Source: Gammaproteobacteria bacterium
GTDB taxonomy: Bacteria > Pseudomonadota > Gammaproteobacteria > Pseudomonadales > Pseudohongiellaceae
Direction: 5' to 3'
DNA length: 61,930 bases
NCBI GenBank assembly: GCA_009922595.1
Contig: RFVC01000011.1
Span: 1 to 61,930 of the forward strand
Below, piece after piece: positions 17,961 through 27,289 of this stretch. The number at the start of each line of letters is the position of its first letter. Positions within the stretch are counted from its first letter, which is position 1. Below the pieces are notes generated by a model. The model had not been told where the DNA came from. It worked only from the letters and a program-made list of their open reading frames with translations, and did not search any database. The translations under genes and the position numbers were made by a program.

Positions 17961-18665
17961 GTGTCTGTATTAACTTACCCTGAACGCTGGCAAGCTGAAA
18001 TGCCGGATGAACTGCAGCTGTACTCGATGGCGACACCGAATGGTCAGAAAGTAAGTATTGCACTGGAAGAAATGGGGCTAACTTATGAGCCTCATCTAAT
18101 TAATATTATCGAGGGTGACCAAAAAGACCCTGATTTCCTGCACATCAGCCCCAACGGCAAAATCCCTGCGATCATTGACCCCAATGGTCCTGAGGGTGAA
18201 ACTGTGGTGCTGGCGGAAAGCGCCGCTATTCTGATTTACCTTGCAGATAAGACAGGTCAGTTATTTCCACAAAACTATCTGAGCAGAATGGAGCATATCC
18301 AGTGGCTAATGTTTCAAATGGGCCACATTGGACCCATGTTTGGACAGTTCGGGCATTTTTATAAATTCATAAAAGATAAGCTTAAAGACGATTACGCAGA
18401 GCAACGCTACACGAAGGAAACAATAAGGCTGCTGGATGTGCTAGACCAGAGATTGGAAGGCCGCAAGTACATCATGGATGATTACAGTATTGTTGATATT
18501 TCGATGGTTCCCTGGGTTAACTGTTGTGCAGAATTTTATGACGCTTGGGAGTATCTGGATATGGGTAACTTCAAGAATGTGGAGGACTGGCGTAGACGAG
18601 TCAGCGAGCGCCCAGCTTATGTTAAGGGCAAGGAAGTCTGCAATATCCAGGAAGGGCAAAGGTAA
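17961..18665 (+). CDS. Glutathione S-transferase (YghU/YfcG-like)
   Basis: Thioredoxin-fold plus helical-domain GST of 234 residues. The N-terminal LYSMATPNGQKVSIALEEMG matches the disulfide-reductase YfcG/YghU branch, in which the TPNG loop holds the active-site Thr/Asn instead of a cysteine; AESAAILIYLADKTG supplies the gamma-Glu binding Ser. The C-terminal domain carries DYSIVDISMVPWV. Start is GTG at 17961, chosen because relatives have an N-terminal extension before the first strand; an ATG 39 nt later (MPDELQ) is possible. Likely reduces glutathione-linked disulfides or peroxides. Confidence 0.85.
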   Translation: MSVLTYPERWQAEMPDELQLYSMATPNGQKVSIALEEMGLTYEPHLINIIEGDQKDPDFLHISPNGKIPAIIDPNGPEGETVVLAESAAILIYLADKTGQLFPQNYLSRMEHIQWLMFQMGHIGPMFGQFGHFYKFIKDKLKDDYAEQRYTKETIRLLDVLDQRLEGRKYIMDDYSIVDISMVPWVNCCAEFYDAWEYLDMGNFKNVEDWRRRVSERPAYVKGKEVCNIQEGQR

Positions 18666-18750
18666 GAATTCGCGCTGCCTTCGTGCCGTCGGTCATGCCA
18701 CCTTATTATCGAATGCCAATACGGACGTCCTTTACATGCTTTGTGTTAGG

Positions 18751-19161
18751 TTAAGCCTCCGACTCATTCACCTCGCCCTCTAGATACAACCATATTCCCT
18801 TGTGCCTGTGAAATGCGGATTTTTCCTGGTGAATCTGCTCAGGGCCATCATCAACTGAATAGGTTGCCTTGAACTCAACCCGGCCCAGGTCGCCCTTTTG
18901 GGTGGCCTTAACAATCTCAAGCCCTGTCCATTTATGACCCTCTGCTATCAAGTCAGCCATACGCACATTCTGTGCTGTTGCCGGGTGCCAGGTATTGACT
19001 AGGTACTCTCTGTGTTTTGCCTGGCCTAGTGCATAGGCAGCATACCGCGAACGAACCAGCTGCCTGACAGTTTTTGGGTTAGCCTTGTAGTTAAGATAAG
19101 GCTCGCAGCACTTGCTGTAAGGACGCCCGCTGCAACAGATACAGGAATCATTCTTATTCAT
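18751..19161 (-). CDS. YchJ-family SEC-C motif protein
   Basis: A 136-residue member of the YchJ/UPF0225 family. The N-terminal zinc motif CICCSGRPYSKCCEPYL is followed by the conserved RSRYAAYALG segment and a NTF2-like domain with a C-terminal HRHKGIWLYLEGE strand. Molecular role is not established for the family; the SEC-C motif is a zinc-binding ribosome- or protein-contact module. Single gene, convergent with the GST gene. Confidence 0.85.
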   Translation of the reverse strand: MNKNDSCICCSGRPYSKCCEPYLNYKANPKTVRQLVRSRYAAYALGQAKHREYLVNTWHPATAQNVRMADLIAEGHKWTGLEIVKATQKGDLGRVEFKATYSVDDGPEQIHQEKSAFHRHKGIWLYLEGEVNESEA

Positions 19162-19344
19162 TCAAGAATTGTACGCATAAAGAAAGAGCGGCGACAATGG
19201 GTCGTGGTGATACTTTCCTTGCTCTGCCCTTCAAGTCCATGGCTTTTTTTAAATCGTGTAATGTTGATGATGTTGTGGGTTCATGCAAACCTAATCCGGT
19301 TGATAAGGTCTGTGAGGTTGCGGTATTAATTACCCGCCAGAAAA

Positions 19345-20871
19345 TTATTGCTCTGCTATTAGAGATTCAAGCAGTGCGGCAGTTTCTATGTGTTGATCAC
19401 CGCCGGCCCCGCGCCCGAAGCGGCCTGCCCTGCCCATGGCGGCATCTACGACTGTACTTCCCTGGTCATCCGTGGCTCTAAGGTCAGCTCCATGCTCAAC
19501 CAGGAGTTTTACCATTACATTCCAGCCATTCGTGGCTGCACCAAAGAGAGCTGTCTGCCCAACATCAGTCCTAGCATTAACATCGGCACCGTATTCCAGC
19601 AGCAGACGTGAGGCTTCCAGCGCCTGCTCCTCGTTGCGAAAACGCCCGCGTGTGTCGATGGCGCTTGCACGATAGCCTGACGACACAATTAATGGTGAGA
19701 CATCGTTTTCCTGCGGCAGATCAACGAGTGCGCCATGCTCTAGCAGCAAGCGCATTGCAGGAATGTCTGCGCCACGTGCAGCGCGAAACAGAGGGGTAAC
19801 ACCGGTCCGAAGCAATCCGTCAGCACCGCGGTCAGCGCCAAGCGCCCGGTACGGTGGAAATAGTTTTAACTGCAGGTTTGGATTACCGCCCTCTTCCAGA
19901 ATCAGGCCAATAATTTCCTGTGCTGTAGAGAGATCATTGGACAGACGGTCAGGACGTCCACCATGGGGCAGTGTGCTGTAGTCGACTGCGGCGTAAAGAG
20001 GATTGCGTCCATAGTAGTCCCACTTGTCCAGCCAGGCACCCGCCTCGATCAACAGCTTGGCCGAGTCCCACTTGGCATTCAGGTTGGCCATCAACAAGGG
20101 GGTAACTGCTTCAGGGTCTGTCTTGTTGATATCAGCGCCTCCCTCTATTAAAAGACGCGTGCACTCTGTGCAACCCTCACGGGCCGCATAGAGCAGCGGA
20201 GTCATGCCCCCGGCAGGCAACACTTTCATGCGCGGTTCTGCCGTGACCTGCCGCTCCCAGTTGTTCGGCAGTGACTGGGCATCGGGGTCAGCCCCAGCCT
20301 CAAGAAGAAACTTGACCATTGCTGGCTGGTGCTGCGCGGCTGCCCACATCAGTGCGGTCTGGCCACGCCATTGCTCAACCGCATTAACATCAGCGCCTGC
20401 TGCAACGAGATGCCGGGCTGCCTCAAGATTGCCGGACCTGGACACAATCATCAGCGCCGTCTGATCATCAGCCCCTCTTTCATTGGCATCAGCGCCGGCA
20501 TCCAGAAGGCTTTTTATAACGTTGGCATTGCCTATGATGGCGGCCTGGGAAAGTGGTGTTGCACCAAACCTGTTGGCGGCGGTCACATCAGCATTACGAT
20601 CAAGAAGCCTTCTTACTAGTGCCTCATCATCATAGTAAACCGCCCAGTGCAGGGCCGTGGTGCCATCAAACTGGGACTGGTTGACATTAGTTCGGCGGCC
20701 GATCAGTGATAATGCCGCCTCAGTCTCACCAGCACTCGCCAGTTCCAGTAGCTGCTGTTCACTGCCATCCTGAGCGAAAGCCGTAGAAAACTGAAAGCAA
20801 AAAGTTAAAATAAGCAGGTAAATTTCTTTCAGAAAATTCCTGGCTCGAAATAATTTTGCGGGCGATTTCAC
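19345..20871 (-). CDS. Exported ankyrin-repeat protein
   Basis: Repeat protein with about nine to ten ankyrin units, for example DGTTALHWAVYYDDEALVRR, FGATPLSQAAIIGNANVIKS and DDQTALMIVSRSGNLEAARH, running to the C-terminus. A basic stretch followed by EIYLLILTFCFQFSTAFAQ forms a signal peptide, so the protein acts in the periplasm or outside. I use the GTG at 20871, which gives a normal signal peptide; another GTG at 20928 stays in frame but overlaps the DUF1552 gene by 32 nt. Third gene of the DUF1592-DUF1552-ankyrin operon; likely a scaffold for those partners. Confidence 0.82.
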   Translation of the reverse strand: MKSPAKLFRARNFLKEIYLLILTFCFQFSTAFAQDGSEQQLLELASAGETEAALSLIGRRTNVNQSQFDGTTALHWAVYYDDEALVRRLLDRNADVTAANRFGATPLSQAAIIGNANVIKSLLDAGADANERGADDQTALMIVSRSGNLEAARHLVAAGADVNAVEQWRGQTALMWAAAQHQPAMVKFLLEAGADPDAQSLPNNWERQVTAEPRMKVLPAGGMTPLLYAAREGCTECTRLLIEGGADINKTDPEAVTPLLMANLNAKWDSAKLLIEAGAWLDKWDYYGRNPLYAAVDYSTLPHGGRPDRLSNDLSTAQEIIGLILEEGGNPNLQLKLFPPYRALGADRGADGLLRTGVTPLFRAARGADIPAMRLLLEHGALVDLPQENDVSPLIVSSGYRASAIDTRGRFRNEEQALEASRLLLEYGADVNARTDVGQTALFGAATNGWNVMVKLLVEHGADLRATDDQGSTVVDAAMGRAGRFGRGAGGDQHIETAALLESLIAEQ

Positions 20872-20896
20872 TTTTAACTTTTCTCTTCTTCTTTTA

Positions 20897-22216
20897 TCAG
20901 ACTTCTTCAAAGCGACCAGTCGAATCACCTAGCGACTCTTTATGTAAACCGATGCGATCCAGTATCGTCAGCATCAGGTTTGACACCGGTGTCCTTTCTT
21001 CAGCCATGATGTGCTGACCACCCTTGATGGTGCCGCCGCCTTTACCAAGAATTACTGACGGCAGCGGATAGTGATCATGGGCATTACTGTTGCTCATGTT
21101 GCTACCGTAAAGAATGATGGAGTTGTCGAGCATGGAGCCATTGTCGCCATCCTGCATCACCGCCAGCTTATCTACGAAACGGGCAAATACACGGCTGTGG
21201 TATTCCTGGATACGAAGCAGGCGCCCCATCTTGTTGGCATCATTCTGGTGATGGGAAAGTGGATGAAAAGCGTCCGACACTCCTACGTGATTGTAGGTCT
21301 GGTTGCTCACCTCTGCGGCAAGCATCATGCTGGCAATTCGGGTGATATTACCCTGGTAGGCGAGCAGTATAAGATCCATCTGCAGGTTGATGTGGTCATC
21401 AAAAGAACCTGGAATACCCTGGGGCGCCTCAGGCAGCTCCATATGGCTCAGGTCATGTTCAGCTGTTTTCTGGACGCGGCGCTCAATTTCGCGAACCGAT
21501 TCTAGGTAGTCACCCAGCACAACGCGGTCTGCGGCACCAAGCTGTCTAGCAAGCTGGTTTGATTCTTCCAACATCAGGTCAAGAATACTGCTGGTCTGGC
21601 TGGCCAGGCGCTCCCTTTCAGCCTCGTTATCACCGACACCAAAAAGTGTCTGGAAAAGTTTGCGCGGGTTATTTTCCATCGGCAGCGGTGTTGTTGGCGT
21701 CCGAAATGAAATGGTGCCCGCGTAGCTGCAGCCGTAAGCGCGGTCACAGGAACCTGCCGCGCCACTGGTCTCTGTCGCTACTTCGATTGATGGCAGCGGC
21801 GTATTCTGTCCAATATGCTGGGCAGCCATCTGGTCAATGGTAATACCGCCAAAAGGTTCATGGCTGATGCGAGGCGCTTCACCGGTGAGCCACGTGCCCG
21901 GCGTAATGGCATGCACAGGACCATAGGCGCGCTTGTTTTCGAGATTGGAAACAATTGTCATCTGGTGTTTGTGCTGCTCGAGCGGCTGCAGGATGGACTT
22001 CAGTTCAAACTCCGAACCCACAGTGTCAGGTGTCCAGTTATCCATCACTGCTCCATGGGGAAAATAGAAGAAGCCCATCCGCGGTCCGACATTGGCCGCC
22101 GTCTGGGCAAGCGCAGTTCCTGCGGGAATCATGGCCTCAAGCAATGGCAGGGACACCGTTGCAGCGGCACTTTTCAAAAAAGTTCTTCGTGGCAGGTGCT
22201 TCTTGGTAATGAACAT
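20897..22216 (-). CDS. DUF1552 family protein, TAT-exported
   Basis: A 439-residue protein of the DUF1552 family (alkaline-phosphatase/sulfatase-like fold). The N-terminus carries a twin-arginine signal LPRRTFLKSAAATVSLPLLE, so it is folded before export. Family blocks include GFFYFPHGAVMDNWTP, LENKRAYGPVHAITPGTWL and DNSIILYGSNMSNSNAHDHY. It nearly always sits beside a DUF1592-type gene, as here (54 nt upstream). Activity is not established; ends with tandem stop codons. Confidence 0.85.
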   Translation of the reverse strand: MFITKKHLPRRTFLKSAAATVSLPLLEAMIPAGTALAQTAANVGPRMGFFYFPHGAVMDNWTPDTVGSEFELKSILQPLEQHKHQMTIVSNLENKRAYGPVHAITPGTWLTGEAPRISHEPFGGITIDQMAAQHIGQNTPLPSIEVATETSGAAGSCDRAYGCSYAGTISFRTPTTPLPMENNPRKLFQTLFGVGDNEAERERLASQTSSILDLMLEESNQLARQLGAADRVVLGDYLESVREIERRVQKTAEHDLSHMELPEAPQGIPGSFDDHINLQMDLILLAYQGNITRIASMMLAAEVSNQTYNHVGVSDAFHPLSHHQNDANKMGRLLRIQEYHSRVFARFVDKLAVMQDGDNGSMLDNSIILYGSNMSNSNAHDHYPLPSVILGKGGGTIKGGQHIMAEERTPVSNLMLTILDRIGLHKESLGDSTGRFEEV

Positions 22217-22269
22217 TGTTTATCTCCTGTGCGCCACGCTTTTAAAGCATACAAAACAGGCTCACGAAT

Positions 22270-24723
22270 TTACGGGTTGTTATTAATAACACGTCCAATT
22301 AACTGGTTCTCGTCCATGCCGGCATCAGGAACAGTGACCTTTCTGAACTGGTCGCTGTTAATGATACCCATGACGATGGAAGAAAAGCTGAAATTACTGT
22401 CAGCGGCAGATCTGACTATAGACCTGACTGCAGGCATATCATGATGTTCCACTGATCTGCCCAGTGAATAGGTCATCAGCTTCTCGGTAAAAGTCTGTAC
22501 AAACTGCTCCGGCCTTTCCACCAGCGATTCCCTGAGGTCATTGACTCCGTTCAGGGGAGTACCATCTGCCAGCTGGCCTGAAGCGTCAATAGGAATATTC
22601 CCCGCGTCACTGTCCCGGTCACGCCACTGTCCTATTGCAGTGAAATTTTCCAGCGCCAGACCAAGTGGGTCCATAACGTCATGACAACCGGCGCAGGACG
22701 GATTATCCCGGTGTACTTCAAGACGCTCTCTCACGGTCAGTGCCACGGTCGCCCCTTCGGGGGTTTCGGGAAAGGCCTCAACATTAGGCGGCGGTGTCGC
22801 AGGGGGTACACCCTGAAAATTCTCCATGATGTAGGCACCACGAATTACCGGCGTCGTCCGGTTGGCATAGGAGGTCACCATCAGGACGCCGCCTTTACCC
22901 AATAAACCGAAACGCTCTTCTTGTTTCAGTTCAACTCGGCGGAAATGATCACCCTTAACGTTGCTGATGCCGTAATGCATGGCCAGATCTTCATTGAGGA
23001 AAGTGAAGTCTGCGGTGATCAGGTCAACGATGCTGCGGTTTTCACTGAAAATACTGCTGGCAAAGAGACGAATCTCATCACGGAAGGCGACGAGCAGGCC
23101 ATTGTTATAGGTTGGGTAAATTTCCGGATCAGGATCGACACTTTCCAGATCGCGTAAACGCAGCCACTGGAAGACAAAATTTTCCACCATGGCCTCAGCT
23201 CTTGAGTCTTTCAGCATGCGCTCTACCTGGTTTGCAAGGACCCGGTTATTGCTGAGCTCATCCCGGGCAGCCAGGTCAATGAGTTCCTGGTCCGGCGGGG
23301 AGCTCCACAGAAAAAAGGCTAGGCGGGAAGCCAGTTCAAGATCGCTGATGGTGATGACCTCACCGGGTTCTGCATCTGCAGGCGGAATTTCCGTGCGGAA
23401 AAGGAACTTGGGACTGGTGAAGATCGCCATCATGCCGTTCTTGATACCTTCATCAAAACCGCCCTGCTCCCGACCCGCAGCAAAGAATCGCAGCGGCGCC
23501 TCCAGGTCGGTCTCAGTGACAGGACGCCTGAACGCCTGCTTGGACAGGTTGGCAAAAATTTGCCTGGCACAGTCCAACTCGTCGCTGCTTGAGGCAGGCC
23601 CGCAGATCATGACCTTGCGGCGGCTTGGTGTGTCAATTACTCCAGAGGAAGTCAGTGGCCCCTTGATTTCAAGCCCCCTTGCCCTGGCTATTCTGCCCAT
23701 GCCCCTGTTGCCGCTGAGGTCGTGCAGAAACTCATCAGACTCTGCAAAACTGCGGGCGACAAAGGCTACGCCGACCTTATGCGGACCAGAGGTGAGCGGA
23801 ATACGGATATCACTGAAGCGGCCATTGATTTCAGCCACTGCGGGTGCTTGAACCTGGTCAAGCATGCGCAGGTCTTCACCACCACCGATATCTCTTTGAA
23901 AAATTATTTCACCATCAACGGTGACCACTACATCGTGGTTGTATTCCATTCCCAATGTGTAGCCCGCCCCGGCCATGCCGAGAATACTGATGGCATACTC
24001 ACCGTCCACGGGGAAATTATGTTCAACAAGAACGCCGCCCCGTGTGCCAAGTGGCAGACCATGGACATGTGTTCCCTGGTTAGATGAGTCCATTCGGAAA
24101 ACAATGCTTTCATTGCGGGGATCAGGAGAGCCAATAGCCTGTTCACTAACCACTCTTGCCGCAGAAATATACTGATCCAGGAATGAAGGCGAGACTTTTA
24201 ACACGCTGGCAATGTTGTCAAAGCCATCACTGTTATCATCCTTGGGCAGGGCAAGTTCGGTATCCAGCTCAACCCCGGTGATGTCATAGATCGCATTGAC
24301 GTATTCGGTTCTGTTCAGACGGTGCAGGCCAATTCGCCCGGGATGGGGCTCCAGTCTTGCGTGAGCGTCCAGCACTTTTTCCAGGCTGGAGACCAGGTCC
24401 CAGCGTTCTCCAAGGGAGGGTTGCTCTTGGCTTGGCGGGGGCATCACTGAGTTGCGCAGTTTTCTGAGCACCAGCTCGAATGCCGCCGCATCCTCGACAA
24501 CGTCCTGTGGCCTGAACAGAGTGAAATCAAGCCCGCCAGCAAAATCCTCAAAGTTGTGGCACTCGGTGCAGTACGTTTCAAGCGTGGACCAGTTTGCCTC
24601 CAGGTCCGCCAGTGCGGCCTGGTAATCTCCCATCTCTGCAGCAAGTCCAATACTGGTGAGTGCACCAAGTGTCGCAGCGGACAAGGGCCGAAGAAGTTTG
24701 TTGTATTGTCTGACTGACTTCAT
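22270..24723 (-). CDS. DUF1587/1595/1592/1588/1585 multi-domain haem protein
   Basis: Large exported protein (817 residues). A Sec-type signal (about 1-29) precedes the haem site YCTECHN (C52-C55-H56). DUF1587 follows (RLNRTEYVNAIYDITGVEL), then DUF1595 (LSKQAFRRPVTETDL), DUF1592 (ELASRLAFFLWSSPPD), DUF1588 (GGVLMVTSYANRTTPVIRG) containing a second haem motif SCAGCHDVMDPLG, and DUF1585 (LMTYSLGRSVEHHDMP). This is the standard set found in marine bacteria and planctomycetes. Two CxxCH motifs suggest electron transfer or an oxidase; substrate unknown. First gene of the exported operon with DUF1552 and ankyrin proteins. Confidence 0.88.
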   Translation of the reverse strand: MKSVRQYNKLLRPLSAATLGALTSIGLAAEMGDYQAALADLEANWSTLETYCTECHNFEDFAGGLDFTLFRPQDVVEDAAAFELVLRKLRNSVMPPPSQEQPSLGERWDLVSSLEKVLDAHARLEPHPGRIGLHRLNRTEYVNAIYDITGVELDTELALPKDDNSDGFDNIASVLKVSPSFLDQYISAARVVSEQAIGSPDPRNESIVFRMDSSNQGTHVHGLPLGTRGGVLVEHNFPVDGEYAISILGMAGAGYTLGMEYNHDVVVTVDGEIIFQRDIGGGEDLRMLDQVQAPAVAEINGRFSDIRIPLTSGPHKVGVAFVARSFAESDEFLHDLSGNRGMGRIARARGLEIKGPLTSSGVIDTPSRRKVMICGPASSSDELDCARQIFANLSKQAFRRPVTETDLEAPLRFFAAGREQGGFDEGIKNGMMAIFTSPKFLFRTEIPPADAEPGEVITISDLELASRLAFFLWSSPPDQELIDLAARDELSNNRVLANQVERMLKDSRAEAMVENFVFQWLRLRDLESVDPDPEIYPTYNNGLLVAFRDEIRLFASSIFSENRSIVDLITADFTFLNEDLAMHYGISNVKGDHFRRVELKQEERFGLLGKGGVLMVTSYANRTTPVIRGAYIMENFQGVPPATPPPNVEAFPETPEGATVALTVRERLEVHRDNPSCAGCHDVMDPLGLALENFTAIGQWRDRDSDAGNIPIDASGQLADGTPLNGVNDLRESLVERPEQFVQTFTEKLMTYSLGRSVEHHDMPAVRSIVRSAADSNFSFSSIVMGIINSDQFRKVTVPDAGMDENQLIGRVINNNP

Positions 24724-24741
24724 AACCCTGTAGAGTAATAA

Positions 24742-25719
24742 TTAAATAATTCCACGAATAGCGCGGCCTGGTACGTGGTACCACGTGCCTCGATAAAGCA
24801 GCTCGGTAAATAAATCGGCATTGCCGTATACGTCATCGTAATCGGCCATAGGGGCTGTTTCCATGAACTGGTCGAGACTTCGGCCGGTCCTATAGGCGTT
24901 AGCTACCATCTCGTAAGCATGGTCTAGCATCAGCTGTTGGTCTTGCAGCGCCGCCTTACCCTGTACGGGCCCGGCAGCCGGAACGATTAAAGTCTCCTCG
25001 TCACACATTTCAAGCAGTTGAGCCGTGCATTTCTGTGCTCCGCCTATCCAGCCTCCCGTGATGTAGTCCAGCAGGGGATATTCGCCCACCGCCATCATAT
25101 CACCTACATAAAGAACGTTGGACTCACGAAAATGCACGTACATATCACCATCAGTATGAAACTCGCTGATGCGCCCGTATTCCACCGTTTCGCTTCCCAG
25201 GTCCAGGGATCCCCCCTTGTAAAAAGTCTGGTTGGCCTGAGCGGCTTTTGGAATAGGGGTGTAGTGACGCTCCTCCCAGTCGACAACAAAATCGTTGTTT
25301 TGCCACAGCCGGGTGTTTTCATGGGCAATTATGCTGGCGCCCTCGGGGCCAAGCAGATGATTTAAACCGCAGTGATGGGGACGCCAGTTACTGTTGAAGA
25401 GCGTCGAAATTGGTCCGTCGGCAATGCCCTGGATAACTTCCAGCAATGCCTCAGCTTCACTTTTCTTGCCGCCGTCCACCACGCACGTTTGCTCCATGTG
25501 GGCAGCGACGAGCACGTTTCCGCCTGAGCTGCTGATAATGGAAAGATTGTTTTTCAAAGGTGTGACTGAAAAAGTTGGCTGGCCCAGTACAGGCTTAGAA
25601 ACAGATGATAAGGGGAGTATTATTGCCCCGGCCACTGCACAAGCAACACCACCGCCAAGCGTCCTGGAGATGAAGTCGCGGCGACTGAAGTCTGTTGAAT
25701 CGTAGTTCTTGATTTTCAT
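24742..25719 (-). CDS. TAT-exported metallo-beta-lactamase-fold protein, degraded metal motif
   Basis: A 325-residue MBL-fold protein with twin-arginine signal FSRRDFISRTLGGG. The fold is clear from VLYVGDMMAVGEYP and TLIVPAAGPVQGK, near the end of the domain. At the place of the metal-binding HxHxDH loop it reads FNSNWRPHHCGLNH, so two of the usual histidines and the aspartate are changed. It lies 18 nt upstream of the DUF1592 gene, so it is probably the first gene of that operon. Either a different metal set is used or the protein is a binding rather than a catalytic subunit. Confidence 0.78.
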   Translation of the reverse strand: MKIKNYDSTDFSRRDFISRTLGGGVACAVAGAIILPLSSVSKPVLGQPTFSVTPLKNNLSIISSSGGNVLVAAHMEQTCVVDGGKKSEAEALLEVIQGIADGPISTLFNSNWRPHHCGLNHLLGPEGASIIAHENTRLWQNNDFVVDWEERHYTPIPKAAQANQTFYKGGSLDLGSETVEYGRISEFHTDGDMYVHFRESNVLYVGDMMAVGEYPLLDYITGGWIGGAQKCTAQLLEMCDEETLIVPAAGPVQGKAALQDQQLMLDHAYEMVANAYRTGRSLDQFMETAPMADYDDVYGNADLFTELLYRGTWYHVPGRAIRGII

Positions 25720-25912
25720 CGCTGTCTTAGCATCCCGGTAATCTGAACCTACATTCCTTTGACGGTTATTCTGGGAAATCTGCTTACCCTGGAACAGGGG
25801 TCATGTTTCATTTTTTCTCACCAGCCTTAATAACAATTTCAGCTAGCGGGAAAGCAAGGATAATGAGGCCTGAAGGCATTTTCAAGCGTGGCGCCAATTG
25901 TAAAAAATTCCC

Positions 25913-25937
25913 AAAAAAGAAGCCCTTTACGGGCTTC
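25913..25937 (-). terminator. Terminator of the DUF6152 operon
   Basis: Stem GAAGCCC/GGGCTTC with loop TTTAC; on the minus strand the hairpin is followed by a six-T run (plus-strand A-run 25913-25918). It lies about 30 nt past the stop codon at 25966. Confidence 0.85.
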
Positions 25938-25965
25938 TCTGGGATCAGGTAATTCAAGGGAATGA

Positions 25966-26694
25966 TTAATCCAGCGTACTGAAATCAGGGGGTTGAAGCC
26001 CCTTGTCATTCAGATGTTGGTCATAAATCTGCTCACTGCAGGAATATTCCAGAATCGGGGTATCCGGTGAGTAACGAAGCGTGCCTGCTATTCTGACCGG
26101 CTCCGTGTAGAGTCTTTCATCTGTCAGCACCATTTCATTGGTCAGGTATTTAACTTCCTCGCCATCATCATTGGTGATTGTCTCGAGATTCCAGCGCTCC
26201 ACGATTGTTGCCGTGTCAGTATTCGGTATACGGCGCATGTAGGGATACTCTCGCAGAAAACTGGTTTCAATGACCAGCGTGTCTCCTTCAAAGTGTCCAA
26301 CTGAATAGCCCATCCGGGTCGGCAGAATCGGCTCCGGGCGCGGATGCCCTTCCAGGTACACCTTCCGGTACTGGAAATAGCCCTCCCAGAGCAGGTTGAT
26401 AAAACCTTCAGTCTGGACGATCTCTACAGGAAAAGGAGCGCCCCAGATACTTCTTGGCAGACCCGGCTTGACGCAAAAACCTCCGGGCTCATCGGACGAA
26501 TCGAAACTAGCAACATACTCATCGTGCATCTGCTGTGCGGCTTCATTAAAAGGTAGCTCTCCTGTTCCAGGCTGGAGCCTGGGCGCATTGGGGTCAAAGC
26601 TGGCTGGAAACCAGAGGCCGCTGAAGTCAACCTGGGCATTAATAGGCGCCGAACAAAAAAAGAACGCCATAAGGGTGCAGAGTTTTTTTATCAT
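25966..26694 (-). CDS. Exported conserved hypothetical protein (companion of DUF6152)
   Basis: A 242-residue secreted protein with a signal peptide (about 1-20, ending INAQ). It begins with VDFSGLWFP and contains the block GYSVGHFEGDTLVIETSF, which also occurs in the plus-strand protein at 27290 and in the C-terminal half of the DUF6152 fusion at 48622. Two conserved cysteines (GGFCVKPG and LEYSCSEQ) could form a disulfide. It follows the small DUF6152 gene with 21 nt between and is closed by a terminator. Function unknown; a partner of DUF6152 is likely from the fusion. Confidence 0.75.
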   Translation of the reverse strand: MIKKLCTLMAFFFCSAPINAQVDFSGLWFPASFDPNAPRLQPGTGELPFNEAAQQMHDEYVASFDSSDEPGGFCVKPGLPRSIWGAPFPVEIVQTEGFINLLWEGYFQYRKVYLEGHPRPEPILPTRMGYSVGHFEGDTLVIETSFLREYPYMRRIPNTDTATIVERWNLETITNDDGEEVKYLTNEMVLTDERLYTEPVRIAGTLRYSPDTPILEYSCSEQIYDQHLNDKGLQPPDFSTLD

Positions 26695-26715
26695 TATTAT
26701 GTTCCTGTTGTTCTG

Positions 26716-27102
26716 CTAGAAAGTTTTGCCGTCTGCCATGGTGAACTGCTGTATATAACCGCCGTCAGTGCCATCGCGCATTGGAGCAATATGAATGGTA
26801 ATGACATCCCCCTCAGAAAAATCATCGGGGCGCCAACCACGCCTATAGACATTATTACGGGCATGTCCTTCAAACTGAATTTCCTTGACGGAGCCATCGT
26901 CATTTTCAACTTCAAGCACTAGATCGATATGCGGATTGGCGATATCAACATGGATTACCTTTCCCGTCAGCGGATCCATCTGGCTGAAATCATACTGTGC
27001 CGCTGAATGATGGGCGAACACCTGCACTGAAAAAAACACGCTGAAGAGAAAAGCCAGCATTAGCTGAACTTTTACAGGCACTGGATTTGTATTAACTCTC
27101 AT
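26716..27102 (-). CDS. DUF6152 family exported protein
   Basis: A 128-residue small periplasmic protein. A signal peptide (hydrophobic about 14-30, ending VFA) is followed by HHSAAQYD, the start of the DUF6152 domain, then GKVIHVDIANPHIDLVLEV and the C-terminal RGWRPDDFSEGDVITIHIAP. The His-His right after cleavage could bind metal. First gene of a two-gene operon with the companion protein; divergent from the paralogue at 27290. Family function is unknown. Confidence 0.78.
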   Translation of the reverse strand: MRVNTNPVPVKVQLMLAFLFSVFFSVQVFAHHSAAQYDFSQMDPLTGKVIHVDIANPHIDLVLEVENDDGSVKEIQFEGHARNNVYRRGWRPDDFSEGDVITIHIAPMRDGTDGGYIQQFTMADGKTF

Positions 27103-27220
27103 AAATTGTTCTCTCGATAATCTGAAGACTTCATTTCGCCTATTCTAATCACTGTCACCCAGGGCACTGACCGGCTGAAAATCGAATGTAGCATAATTTT
27201 ATTACTGTCTGCCCCTGGTG

Positions 27221-27249
27221 TTGACAATATTTATGGCAGCAACCATATT
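27221..27249 (+). promoter_or_regulatory. Candidate sigma-70 promoter before the 27290 gene
   Basis: A perfect -35 TTGACA (27221-27226), a 17-nt spacer and a -10-like CATATT (27244-27249, four of six matching). The start codon is 40 nt downstream of the -10, giving a short leader with a GGAAG ribosome site. Confidence 0.4.
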
Positions 27250-27289
27250 TCACCACTTACTTTGATTTTCCCTGGAAGCCTGAACCATT

